This document shows, piece by piece, positions 1 to 6,058 of a DNA stretch of 8,845 bases. Position 1 is the first letter of the stretch; every line of letters starts with the position of its first letter. This stretch comes from CANGYM01 sp044372405. GTDB taxonomy: Bacteria > Pseudomonadota > Alphaproteobacteria > JAJTHO01 > CANGYM01. The notes under the pieces were generated by a model that was not told the DNA's origin, searched no databases, and worked only from the letters and a program-made list of their open reading frames with translations. Location of the stretch: positions 1 through 8,845 of the forward strand of contig JBILRW010000049.1 of the NCBI GenBank assembly GCA_044372405.1. Direction: 5' to 3'. Position numbers and translations under genes: made by a program.

Positions 1-741
1 CTGGGGGCGGTGGATTTTATCACAAAACCATCCAATTACGCCTTTAAAGAAATCGAAGAGATGGCGGATGTCATTCGCGAAAAGGTCAAAAACGCCGCCA
101 GAGCCAATATCCAAACCCAGCGCAGCAAACCACCGGCACGCGCGGTGGCCCCCATTACCATTAAACAGAACATGGTTGTGGCCATTGGTTCATCCACCGG
201 TGGGGTCGAAGCGCTGGAAACCATTTTTAAACATCTGCCCGCCATCATGCCACCCATTCTGGTGACCCAACATATGCCGCCCTATTTTACCGAGAGTTTG
301 GCCAAGCGTTTGAACGCTTTGCTGCCTCTGAACGTGGTTGAGGCCAAAGATGGGGAACGTTTGCAGCCAGGTTATGTTTACATTGCCCCCGGGGGCCGTC
401 ATTTGATTGTGAAAAAAACAAAATATGATGCCATCCTATCCCTGCTGGATACCGAAAAAGTTAATGCCCACCGTCCGTCGGTGGATGTGATGTTTCATTC
501 TGTTGCGGATGTTTTTGGATCCAAAGCGCTGGGGGTTATTTTAACAGGCATGGGCACCGATGGGGCCATGGGCCTGAAAGTCATGCGCGATAAAGGCGCC
601 CACACGCTGGGCCAAAACCAATCCACCTGTGTTATTTACGGGATGCCCAAGGCCGCCGTGGCTGCCGGTGCCGTTTGCCAAGAATTACCCCTGCATGCTC
701 TGGCCCCCAAGATCATCAAGTATTGCGAGGCCGAATCATGA
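1..741 (+). CDS. cheB: Protein-glutamate methylesterase CheB (5' end outside window)
   Basis: CheB removes methyl groups from chemoreceptor glutamates and so resets chemotaxis signalling in the cytoplasm. The frame is open from base 1 and begins inside the receiver domain: residues LGAVDFITKPS match the end of a receiver with its conserved Lys-Pro. The true start therefore lies upstream, and the GTG at 10 is internal. The linker runs to about residue 55, followed by the methylesterase domain. The catalytic triad is visible as Ser65 in GSSTGG, His91 in TQHMP and Asp187 in GMGTDGA (window numbering). Their spacings of 26 and 96 residues equal those of the enteric enzyme (Ser164, His190, Asp286). 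The stop overlaps the next start (ATGA), so the two genes are translationally coupled. The domain visible here is intact and very likely active. Confidence 0.96.
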   Translation: MGAVDFITKPSNYAFKEIEEMADVIREKVKNAARANIQTQRSKPPARAVAPITIKQNMVVAIGSSTGGVEALETIFKHLPAIMPPILVTQHMPPYFTESLAKRLNALLPLNVVEAKDGERLQPGYVYIAPGGRHLIVKKTKYDAILSLLDTEKVNAHRPSVDVMFHSVADVFGSKALGVILTGMGTDGAMGLKVMRDKGAHTLGQNQSTCVIYGMPKAAVAAGAVCQELPLHALAPKIIKYCEAES

Positions 742-1853
742 ATGCCGCTGCTCACCCTATTCCTCTTCTTCAAAACACCCTAGATACCCATCACCACACC
801 GATATTTTAACCTGTATTGCAGCGGGGAGCGATCTGGAATCCAGCATTTTGCAAAATTTATCATCCGATGTGGAATCCCTGTCCAACCATTTGGAAGACG
901 AGATCAGCCGCATGGTCACCAATTTCATGGAAATTTCCAAAATCAATACCGAACAGGGAAATTTTTTAGAACAAGTCGTTAAACAAGCCAATTCCATCCA
1001 GGTGGAAGACCAGGACATGAATCTGGATGAGTTTAATGACTTTATCAGTCGTACTTTTTCTGAGATGATTGATCTTAATATCTTTTATTCGAAAGAGGCC
1101 ATGAATTTGGTCTTTGTTCTGGGTAACGTCATGAGCCAAATGGAGGGGGTCGAGGCCATGGTCCATAAAATCGGTGTCCTGAATTCCCGCACCAATATGG
1201 TCGCCATTAATGCCACCATCGAGGCCGTGCGCTCCGGCGCCGAGGGCAGCACGTTTAAGGTGGTGTCCGATGAACTGCGCGAACTGGCCGATGGGATCAA
1301 TGGCTTTGCCAACAATCTGGGCGGGGAAATCCAAACCATTCGCCAGGGCATGACCGAATCCCACAAAATCCTGATGCGTCTGGCCAGTAAGGACATGATC
1401 CCGCAAATGATTCTGCAGGAAAAAACCGAACGCATCACCAAAAACTTGGTCAAACAAAGCCAGTATTTTTCACAAACCGTTCAAAATGTCATGGAAAACA
1501 CGATAAAATGTAAAGAAATCAGCAAGCTGGTGTGTAACTTTCAGGTCCAGGATCGGGCCAAACAGGCCCTGGAGTATGTTATTGATACGCTGCGGGCCTT
1601 TGCCAAGCGCAATACGCTGCAATCCGGTTCCATCGATACTTTGGTGGGCGCGAAAGAGAACAAGCAAGAGGCGGAACAAAAGGCGTATCAAGGCTTGAAT
1701 CAGGGCATTGCGGCCTTGGCCCTGGAAGATAGCCGCGAAAAACGTCTGCACGCGTTTTTAACGCGGGGACAGGACAGATCGCTGAAGGATTTGGTCAGTT
1801 TGAACAAGAAAGAAAATAAGACGTTTAGCGGTGAAGATATTGAGCTTTTTTAA
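738..1853 (+). CDS. Soluble MCP-like signalling protein with a CheZ-like DxxxQ motif
   Basis: This 371-residue protein has no transmembrane segment or signal peptide and is mostly predicted helix. Residues 154-185 (MVAINATIEAVRSGAEG and following, to ELRELAD) match the highly conserved hairpin tip of methyl-accepting chemotaxis proteins, the part that contacts CheA and CheW. No separate sensory domain is recognisable in the first 130 residues. Near the C-terminus, residues 268-280 (FQVQDRAKQALEY) resemble the FQDxxxQ motif of the CheY-P phosphatase CheZ: Asp272 and Gln276 have the same four-residue spacing as the CheZ catalytic Asp and Gln. No CheR-tethering pentapeptide is evident at the end. 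I chose the ATG at 738 because it overlaps the cheB stop as ATGA. The role is inferred: a cytoplasmic receptor or adaptor working with the che array, possibly also acting on a phosphorylated regulator. Confidence 0.82.
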   Translation: MNAAAHPIPLLQNTLDTHHHTDILTCIAAGSDLESSILQNLSSDVESLSNHLEDEISRMVTNFMEISKINTEQGNFLEQVVKQANSIQVEDQDMNLDEFNDFISRTFSEMIDLNIFYSKEAMNLVFVLGNVMSQMEGVEAMVHKIGVLNSRTNMVAINATIEAVRSGAEGSTFKVVSDELRELADGINGFANNLGGEIQTIRQGMTESHKILMRLASKDMIPQMILQEKTERITKNLVKQSQYFSQTVQNVMENTIKCKEISKLVCNFQVQDRAKQALEYVIDTLRAFAKRNTLQSGSIDTLVGAKENKQEAEQKAYQGLNQGIAALALEDSREKRLHAFLTRGQDRSLKDLVSLNKKENKTFSGEDIELF

Positions 1854-1865
1854 CGAGGTACCCTT

Positions 1866-2183
1866 ATGTCAAAAGTTGAGCTTATCACACAAAACAATGC
1901 CAAAAAAATTGCCTTAAACGGCCATTTTACGGCCATTGACCATGACCAGTTTCGATCGGTTTTAGAGGATTTGAAATCCGCCGAGGGCTGTTTATCCTGC
2001 GCCGTTGATCTGGAACATCTGGAGTTTATTGATTCTGGGGGCCTGGGGATGCTGCTGCTGCTGCGTGATTTGTGCATGAAACAGAAAATGGCCCTGTCCC
2101 TGGTCAATGCCAAAGGGGATGTGATGCGGATTTTGGATATTGCCAAGTTTGATCAATTGTTTCAGGTGGTGAGTGGGGAGTAG
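1866..2183 (+). CDS. STAS-domain anti-sigma factor antagonist (SpoIIAA/RsbV-like)
   Basis: This 105-residue protein is a single STAS domain. In partner switching, the unphosphorylated form binds an RsbW-type kinase and releases that kinase's other target; phosphorylation on a serine breaks the binding. The motif FIDSGGLGMLLLL places Asp56 and Ser57 where SpoIIAA has Asp57 and phospho-acceptor Ser58, so the switch residue is kept. The following Ser or Ala of most family members is Gly here. The start at 1866 is supported by GAGG at 1855-1858, seven bases upstream, and lies 12 bp after the preceding stop. The last codons and the TAG stop fall inside a heptanucleotide repeat tract (2165-2204), so the ending VVSGE may be repeat-derived. 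The kinase and phosphatase encoded just downstream are its expected partners. Confidence 0.92.
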   Translation: MSKVELITQNNAKKIALNGHFTAIDHDQFRSVLEDLKSAEGCLSCAVDLEHLEFIDSGGLGMLLLLRDLCMKQKMALSLVNAKGDVMRILDIAKFDQLFQVVSGE

Positions 2184-2204
2184 TGAGTGGTGAGTGGGGA
2201 GTAG
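2165..2204 (+). repeat. Heptanucleotide repeat, left array (unit AGTRGKG)
   Basis: About five and a half 7-bp units run in phase: AGTGGGG, AGTAGTG, AGTGGTG, AGTGGGG, AGTAG, preceded by a degenerate GGTGGTG. These are the reverse complements of units in the array at 2266-2363, so the two arrays face each other across about 60 bp. The tract contains the stop codon of the STAS gene. The pattern resembles short tandemly repeated (STRR-type) heptamers known from some other bacteria, but I can only compare the style, not the family. Confidence 0.9.
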
Positions 2205-2252
2205 AAACTTGAAAGACATAGTTTTCAGGCAGTACGGAAATACGGTAGCTTT

Positions 2253-2798
2253 ATGATTCCTAACCCCCCACTCCCTACTCACCACTCACTACTCACCACT
2301 CCTAACCCCTCACTTCCCACTCACCACTCCCCACTCCCTACTCACCACTCACTACTCACCACAACATTCACCTTCTCTACCCAGGAGATTCTCAGCCGTG
2401 ATTGCGCTGATGAGGTTGTTTCCGCCATACCCATCGTCCTAAACGATCACACCCGTTTTTCCGTACGTTTCTGCCTGCACGAGGCCCTGTATAATGCGGC
2501 CCTGCACGGGAATTTAGAGATTGATGATCTTCATCATGCGGGCCTGAATCAAAAAATTGAGGCACGCCTCAGCGATCCTGTTTTAGAAGCCCGCCCCGTT
2601 TTTGTGACCTGCCACCCGCAAGAAGGGGTCCTGGACATTGCCGTGAGGGACTTTGGGCCCCCGGCTGCCTTAATGATTGAGGGGGAAATTGAGGGGATTC
2701 GTGGCCTGGCCCTGATTCAGCAGTTAACCCAAAAGGTGACGTTTGATGCACAGAGGAAGGAACTGGTGATGCATTTTTTCTTGGGGGCGGCGGCATGA
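2253..2798 (+). CDS. RsbW/SpoIIAB-like serine kinase (GHKL ATPase), repeat-encoded N-terminus
   Basis: This is a single-domain ATPase of the anti-sigma-factor kinase type, expected to phosphorylate the STAS protein and to bind an alternative target. Residues from about 38 onward form the domain. The N-box is LHEALYNAALHGN, with Glu77, Asn81 and His85. The G1 box is DFGPP with Asp133, where the usual second Gly is Pro. The G2 region is GIRGLALIQQL. Residues 5-37 are translated from the heptamer array and look like low-complexity filler. No in-frame ATG, GTG or TTG occurs between 2253 and the domain core, so the ATG at 2253 is the only obvious start. Its ribosome site is weak, and an upstream in-frame stop sits at 2202. 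The stop overlaps the next gene (ATGA). The frame depends on repeat copy number, which may make the gene phase-variable. Confidence 0.85.
   Translation: MIPNPPLPTHHSLLTTPNPSLPTHHSPLPTHHSLLTTTFTFSTQEILSRDCADEVVSAIPIVLNDHTRFSVRFCLHEALYNAALHGNLEIDDLHHAGLNQKIEARLSDPVLEARPVFVTCHPQEGVLDIAVRDFGPPAALMIEGEIEGIRGLALIQQLTQKVTFDAQRKELVMHFFLGAAA
2266..2363 (+). repeat. Heptanucleotide repeat, right array of 14 units (consensus CMCYACT)
   Basis: Fourteen contiguous 7-bp units can be read, including CCCCACT, CCCTACT, CACCACT and CACTACT, with degenerate units near the middle (CCTAACC, CCTCACT, TCCCACT). Units 1-5 recur as units 10-14: bases 2266-2299 and 2329-2362 are identical over 34 nt. This suggests block duplication. 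The array is translated as part of the N-terminus of the RsbW-like protein, giving a Pro/Thr/His/Ser-rich stretch in which LPTHHS recurs. Because 7 is not a multiple of 3, a change of one unit shifts the frame. Confidence 0.93.
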
Positions 2799-3991
2799 AT
2801 TCTCTTCGTCATTATGGGGATGCCCGGATTTTGATTGTGGATGATGATCGGGTCAACCGTCATTTGATTCGGGGGTTGCTCGCCAGCAAGGGCTATACCC
2901 AAATTTTTGAGGCCGCCGATGGGATTGAGGCCCTGGAGCTAAAAAAGAAACAATCCCCCGATTTAATCCTGCTGGATTTGCATATGCCGCATCTGAGCGG
3001 TTTTGATGTGTGCCGGATCATCCGGCGGGATCATCATCATGATGACATTCCCATTATCGTCATTACCCAGGTTGACAACACCCAGGACCGCGTGGCGGCG
3101 TTTGAGGCCGGGGCCACGGATCTGATCAGCAAACCCGTGCATAAGGGCGAGCTGCTGGCCCGGGCGTCCATTCATCTGAGCCATAAATTTCTAACCCAAG
3201 ACCTGATTCATTACCAAAAGCGGATTGCCCAGGAATTGCGCCGGGCTTATGACGTACAGCGGTCGCTTTTGCCCGCAGAGCGCCATGTTGAGGCCATGAA
3301 TGACCGTTATGCCATAACTTTAGAAGGGTACTGCCAGCCGTCCACCGAACTGGGCGGGGATATGTGGGGTGTGGCGCCCCTGGATGAGCATCGTTTGCTG
3401 ATGTCTCTGGTGGATTTCAGTGGTCATGGGGTTCATGCGGCGCTGCATACGGTGTGGCTGCAGGCCTATATGGGTCACAATCCGATGGTGCCCAGCGAAC
3501 ATCCGGATGCGTATTTGGTGAACATTAACAAGGCGCTGAAGGCCTATATGCCGCTGGGGCATTTTGCCACCATGATTATGATGGTGATGGATACGAAGGC
3601 GCATACGTTAACTTATGCCTCCGCCGCCCATCCGCAGTTGATTGTGTGGGATGATCAGGGGACATGCACCCACATTGCCGGGGGGAAAAGTTTACCGCTG
3701 GGGATTTCTGAGGAGGCCACCTTTGAATCCATTACGTTACCCCTGCCGCTGGGGGGGGCCTTTTTTGCGTACAGTGATGGTTTACTGCACCCTGATTTGT
3801 GCGATACGGCCTTTACTGAGGATTCCCTGAATGCCGCCGCGGCGCAATGCACACCCGATGTTTTTCTGGATTTAATCAAAACCTATCTCGGCATCACCCG
3901 GCCCAACCATCTGCCCGATGATAATACATATGTGTTTGTGAGGCGGAAGGCAGAGGACGCACAGCCCCAAACCCAAGCGGCGGCGTCATGA
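2795..3991 (+). CDS. Response regulator with PP2C/SpoIIE-type phosphatase output (RsbU/HsbR-like)
   Basis: This 398-residue protein joins a receiver to a serine phosphatase, and should dephosphorylate the STAS protein when its receiver is phosphorylated. The receiver (residues 11-125) has the acidic cluster Asp16-18, phospho-acceptor Asp61 in LLDLHMP, Thr91 and Lys113 before Pro. A helical, probably coiled-coil linker follows (125-158) and ends in DVQRSLLP, the typical entry to the SpoIIE domain. Metal-binding positions are visible as Asp189 in GGDMWG, Asp207 in DFSGHG, Asp328 in YSDGL and Asp375-376 in PDDNT. All key residues are present, so the enzyme looks active. Start and stop both overlap neighbours by ATGA, coupling it to the kinase before and the Hpt protein after. 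Unlike Pseudomonas HsbR it lacks its own kinase domain, which is a separate gene here. Confidence 0.95.
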   Translation: MNSLRHYGDARILIVDDDRVNRHLIRGLLASKGYTQIFEAADGIEALELKKKQSPDLILLDLHMPHLSGFDVCRIIRRDHHHDDIPIIVITQVDNTQDRVAAFEAGATDLISKPVHKGELLARASIHLSHKFLTQDLIHYQKRIAQELRRAYDVQRSLLPAERHVEAMNDRYAITLEGYCQPSTELGGDMWGVAPLDEHRLLMSLVDFSGHGVHAALHTVWLQAYMGHNPMVPSEHPDAYLVNINKALKAYMPLGHFATMIMMVMDTKAHTLTYASAAHPQLIVWDDQGTCTHIAGGKSLPLGISEEATFESITLPLPLGGAFFAYSDGLLHPDLCDTAFTEDSLNAAAAQCTPDVFLDLIKTYLGITRPNHLPDDNTYVFVRRKAEDAQPQTQAAAS

Positions 3992-4305
3992 CAATCCCGC
4001 CACCCCTGTTGGATTCTGGGCGTTTGCAAACGTTGATTCAGGATGTGGGGCAGGATGTTCTGATGGCATTGATTCAGGAATTTTTGGCCACGGATTATGA
4101 AACGCCCCTAAAAACCTTAACCACGCAAAGCCCCCAGCAACAACGCGAAACCCTGCACGGCCTGAAAGGCGTCGCCGCCAATATGGGGGCGATTGCACTG
4201 GTGGATGCGTGCTGTCAACTCAGCCAACGCCCCCACATCACCCCCGATGATCAGGCGTATATTTTGAGGGTTTTGGGGGATACGCGGGGGGGAATTAGGT
4301 TATAG
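3988..4305 (+). CDS. Histidine phosphotransfer (Hpt) domain protein
   Basis: This is a 105-residue helical protein. The motif LHGLKGVAANMGA (residues 56-68) matches the Hpt signature HxLKG, with His57 as the likely phosphorylated residue. It carries no kinase or receiver domain and should relay phosphate between a hybrid kinase or CheA and a receiver. The obvious candidate receiver is the one encoded immediately upstream, since the genes overlap by ATGA. The pairing Hpt plus receiver-PP2C plus STAS parallels HptB, HsbR and HsbA of Pseudomonas aeruginosa; applying that here is inference. No clear terminator hairpin follows the stop, and the next gene converges from the other strand 24 bp away. 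Confidence 0.88.
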   Translation: MTIPPPLLDSGRLQTLIQDVGQDVLMALIQEFLATDYETPLKTLTTQSPQQQRETLHGLKGVAANMGAIALVDACCQLSQRPHITPDDQAYILRVLGDTRGGIRL

Positions 4306-4329
4306 GGGACAGGGGGTTGTGTTTGATTT

Positions 4330-4809
4330 TTATTGGGAACGCACAGGGATAGTGCAAAGGACAGCATTATATACATACAAGCCTAAATCCATAAGGCATT
4401 CTCGTGTTTCCTGTTCTGTTGGCACTCTAAGGTTATGTGTCGTAAAAAAATCTTCCAAAACCTTCTGAATATTCCCAAAATTCTGCTCAGGATTCGATGG
4501 GATATTTTGAGTCAGGATATGATCAAAATGATATTGCGCTAAAAGTTTTGCATAATGAATTAGATTTAAAGTCTCATCATCGTGTCTATAGTTCATCCAA
4601 TGTTGATTGTTATTTTTAATCATCGATTTCCATATTTTATTAAAATCAAATGGTCTATCAACATCTAAATTATTGTTCCAAAACGTTTGAATTTCACCTA
4701 ATACTCTATCCAAATCAGTATCTGTCATTTCATGGAAATGACGAAAAATAGCCATAAGATATTTCTTGGCATCTTGTCTTATAATAGTCGGGTTTTCAAT
4801 CCCATCCAT
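4330..4809 (-). CDS. Hypothetical protein, AT-rich orphan
   Basis: I do not recognise this 159-residue protein. It is soluble, with no signal peptide or membrane segment, and is rich in Asn, His, Asp and aromatic residues. Two stretches look helical: residues 10-45 and the Leu/Tyr/His-rich part around the middle. An ATG at 4833 would give eight more residues. I prefer the ATG at 4809 because GGAGG (bases 4818-4814) lies four bases upstream of it, while the longer start has no ribosome site. Base composition is clearly AT-richer than the flanking operons. It stands alone on the minus strand between a signalling operon and a mobile-type repeat whose end is about 33 bp upstream of the start. These features suggest acquired DNA. 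No promoter is obvious outside the repeat. Confidence 0.65.
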   Translation of the reverse strand: MDGIENPTIIRQDAKKYLMAIFRHFHEMTDTDLDRVLGEIQTFWNNNLDVDRPFDFNKIWKSMIKNNNQHWMNYRHDDETLNLIHYAKLLAQYHFDHILTQNIPSNPEQNFGNIQKVLEDFFTTHNLRVPTEQETRECLMDLGLYVYNAVLCTIPVRSQ

Positions 4810-4842
4810 AAATCCTCCAAATTCCCAAAGCATTGATAATCA

Positions 4843-4962
4843 GGACTTACGCACACCGTCATTGCGAGCCTCCGTAGGAGGCGTGGCAATCCAGTTTTTC
4901 CATTGGCGGCATTCCTGGATTGCTTCGCTGCGCGCGCAATGACGAGGGTTATGCGTAAGTCC
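4843..4962. repeat. 120-bp palindromic element with 11-bp terminal inverted repeats
   Basis: The ends GGACTTACGCA (4843-4853) and TGCGTAAGTCC (4952-4962) are perfect 11-bp inverted repeats. Inside lies a second palindromic shell, GTCATTGCGAG against GCGCAATGAC, and an inner pair, GCAATCCAG against CTGGATTGC. It is non-coding and MITE-like. A 34-nt core (4862-4895) is identical to bases 6763-6796, so the core is a repeat family in this genome. No convincing target duplication flanks it. Confidence 0.85.
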
Positions 4963-5006
4963 CGCTAATATGTCGAAATATAATGCCTTATTTTTTGATA
5001 ATGTCA

Positions 5007-5036
5007 ACCCTCCTTGTTCTCACCCTCCTTGTTCTC
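5007..5036. repeat. Tandem duplication of a 15-mer
   Basis: ACCCTCCTTGTTCTC is present twice, back to back (5007-5021 and 5022-5036), followed by CCCCAAAAAGGGG, a small hairpin at 5039-5051. It lies in the leader region before nadD. No function is evident. Confidence 0.8.
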
Positions 5037-5087
5037 TCCCCCAAAAAGGGGTAGGTTGGGGGGTGTTGTTTGCCGTTTTTGTTCGTT

Positions 5088-5678
5088 ATGCACCTTCCCC
5101 GCGTTTTGAAACCCACAGGCGTTATCCGAATTGGCCTGCTCGGGGGGTCGTTTGATCCCCCGCATGGGGGGCATTTGGCGTTGGCAGAGGAGGCCCTGAA
5201 GCATTTGGGGCTGGACCGCGTTTGGTGGCTTGTCGCCCCGAACAATCCGCTGAAGCATTTCCCGGGCGGCTACACCCCGCCGCCGCAACAGGCGCGTTGC
5301 CAGGCGGTGCGCCAGATGGTGAAGAACCGGCCCAAGATGGATGTTTTGGGTTTGCCTGAGGATGGCATGACCTATTTCACGCTGGATGCCCTGAAGGCGG
5401 CTTATCCCAAAGCCCAATTCATTTGGTTGATGGGGTGGGATTCGTTTTTGCACATTCACCGCTGGGATCGGTGGCAGGATTTGATGGGGCGACACCGGCT
5501 TGCGCTTTTTGATCGGGTGGGGTATAATGGGGTTATGCATGCTCCTGCCGCTTTGGCCTTTTCCCATAACCAGACCTCTGTTCATCAGATTTTTAGGGTA
5601 TCCTCGGGCTGGTGCCGGATTCGGCTGCGTTTGCCTGCCATTTCCTCCACTGAACTTCGTGCTGCCGGACGCTCATGA
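5088..5678 (+). CDS. nadD: Nicotinate-nucleotide adenylyltransferase NadD
   Basis: NadD transfers AMP from ATP to nicotinate mononucleotide, making the direct precursor of NAD. The nucleotidyltransferase signature GGSFDPPHGGH is at residues 19-29, with the His residues of the HxGH-type motif. The C-terminal ISSTELR (185-191) is the family's second nucleotide-binding motif. The central WLMGWDSFLHIHRWDRW matches the typical dimer or substrate region. At 196 residues the length is normal. Two starts are possible: ATG at 5088, chosen here, which lacks a good ribosome site, and TTG at 5070, preceded by a G-run at 5058-5063. Homology begins only at about residue 13, so the choice is uncertain. The stop overlaps rsfS by ATGA, the usual nadD-rsfS pairing of alphaproteobacteria. 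Confidence 0.95.
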   Translation: MHLPRVLKPTGVIRIGLLGGSFDPPHGGHLALAEEALKHLGLDRVWWLVAPNNPLKHFPGGYTPPPQQARCQAVRQMVKNRPKMDVLGLPEDGMTYFTLDALKAAYPKAQFIWLMGWDSFLHIHRWDRWQDLMGRHRLALFDRVGYNGVMHAPAALAFSHNQTSVHQIFRVSSGWCRIRLRLPAISSTELRAAGRS

Positions 5679-6058
5679 CCTTAACCCAGATCCCCACCTC
5701 TGCTGTATTTCCCGAAGGCCATGCATCCCATCACTCTCCACGTTTGACCTCTGAGGGGGAAGTTGCGGCACTGCGAACATTTTTAGAGGATAATAAGGCC
5801 GAGGACATTACCGTTCTGGCCATTGCCGATAAAACCGTTATGGCGGATTATCTGGTGATTGCCACGGGGATGTCCCGGGCCCACATTCACGCCCTGGCGG
5901 GTAAGATCCTGGAGACCTTTTCCACCCCAAATCACCTCATCCGTCGTGATGGGTTCGGGGCCACGGACTGGGTGGTTTTGGATACGGGCACTGTGATGGT
6001 GCATTTGTTTCGTCCGGAGGCCCGCACGCTCTATAATCTGGAGGGGATGTGGTCCTGA
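5675..6058 (+). CDS. rsfS: Ribosomal silencing factor RsfS (Iojap/YbeB family)
   Basis: RsfS binds protein L14 of the large ribosomal subunit and blocks joining of the subunits when nutrients are short. The family core is easy to read in the 127-residue product: KAEDITVLAIADKT (41-54), then MADYLVIATGMS, the DWVVLDTGTVMVHLF block and YNLEGMW at the end. Residues 1-28 are an extension ahead of the core, rich in Pro, Ser and His, of no known role. The start overlaps nadD (ATGA) and the end overlaps the cysH frame by 10 bases. In many alphaproteobacteria rlmH follows rsfS; here cysH takes that position. Confidence 0.95.
   Translation: MTLTQIPTSAVFPEGHASHHSPRLTSEGEVAALRTFLEDNKAEDITVLAIADKTVMADYLVIATGMSRAHIHALAGKILETFSTPNHLIRRDGFGATDWVVLDTGTVMVHLFRPEARTLYNLEGMWS

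Noticed and set aside
966..1457. Long open frame on the minus strand (163 codons)
   Set aside because: It lies wholly opposite the MCP-like gene, whose plus-strand product has clear family motifs. The minus-strand product resembles no known family and has no ribosome site.
2031..2042. STAS protein thought to lack its phosphorylated serine because the motif reads DSGG
   Set aside because: Comparison with SpoIIAA places the phosphorylated residue directly after the Asp, and that Ser is present (Ser57).
2165..2363. Heptamer arrays as a CRISPR array
   Set aside because: Units are 7 bp, contiguous and without spacers. The only non-repeat segment is the roughly 60-bp gap between the two inverted arrays.
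5004..5585. Long open frame on the minus strand opposite nadD
   Set aside because: NadD motifs on the plus strand are decisive. The minus-strand frame is a shadow that reads the 15-mer tandem as a short peptide repeat.
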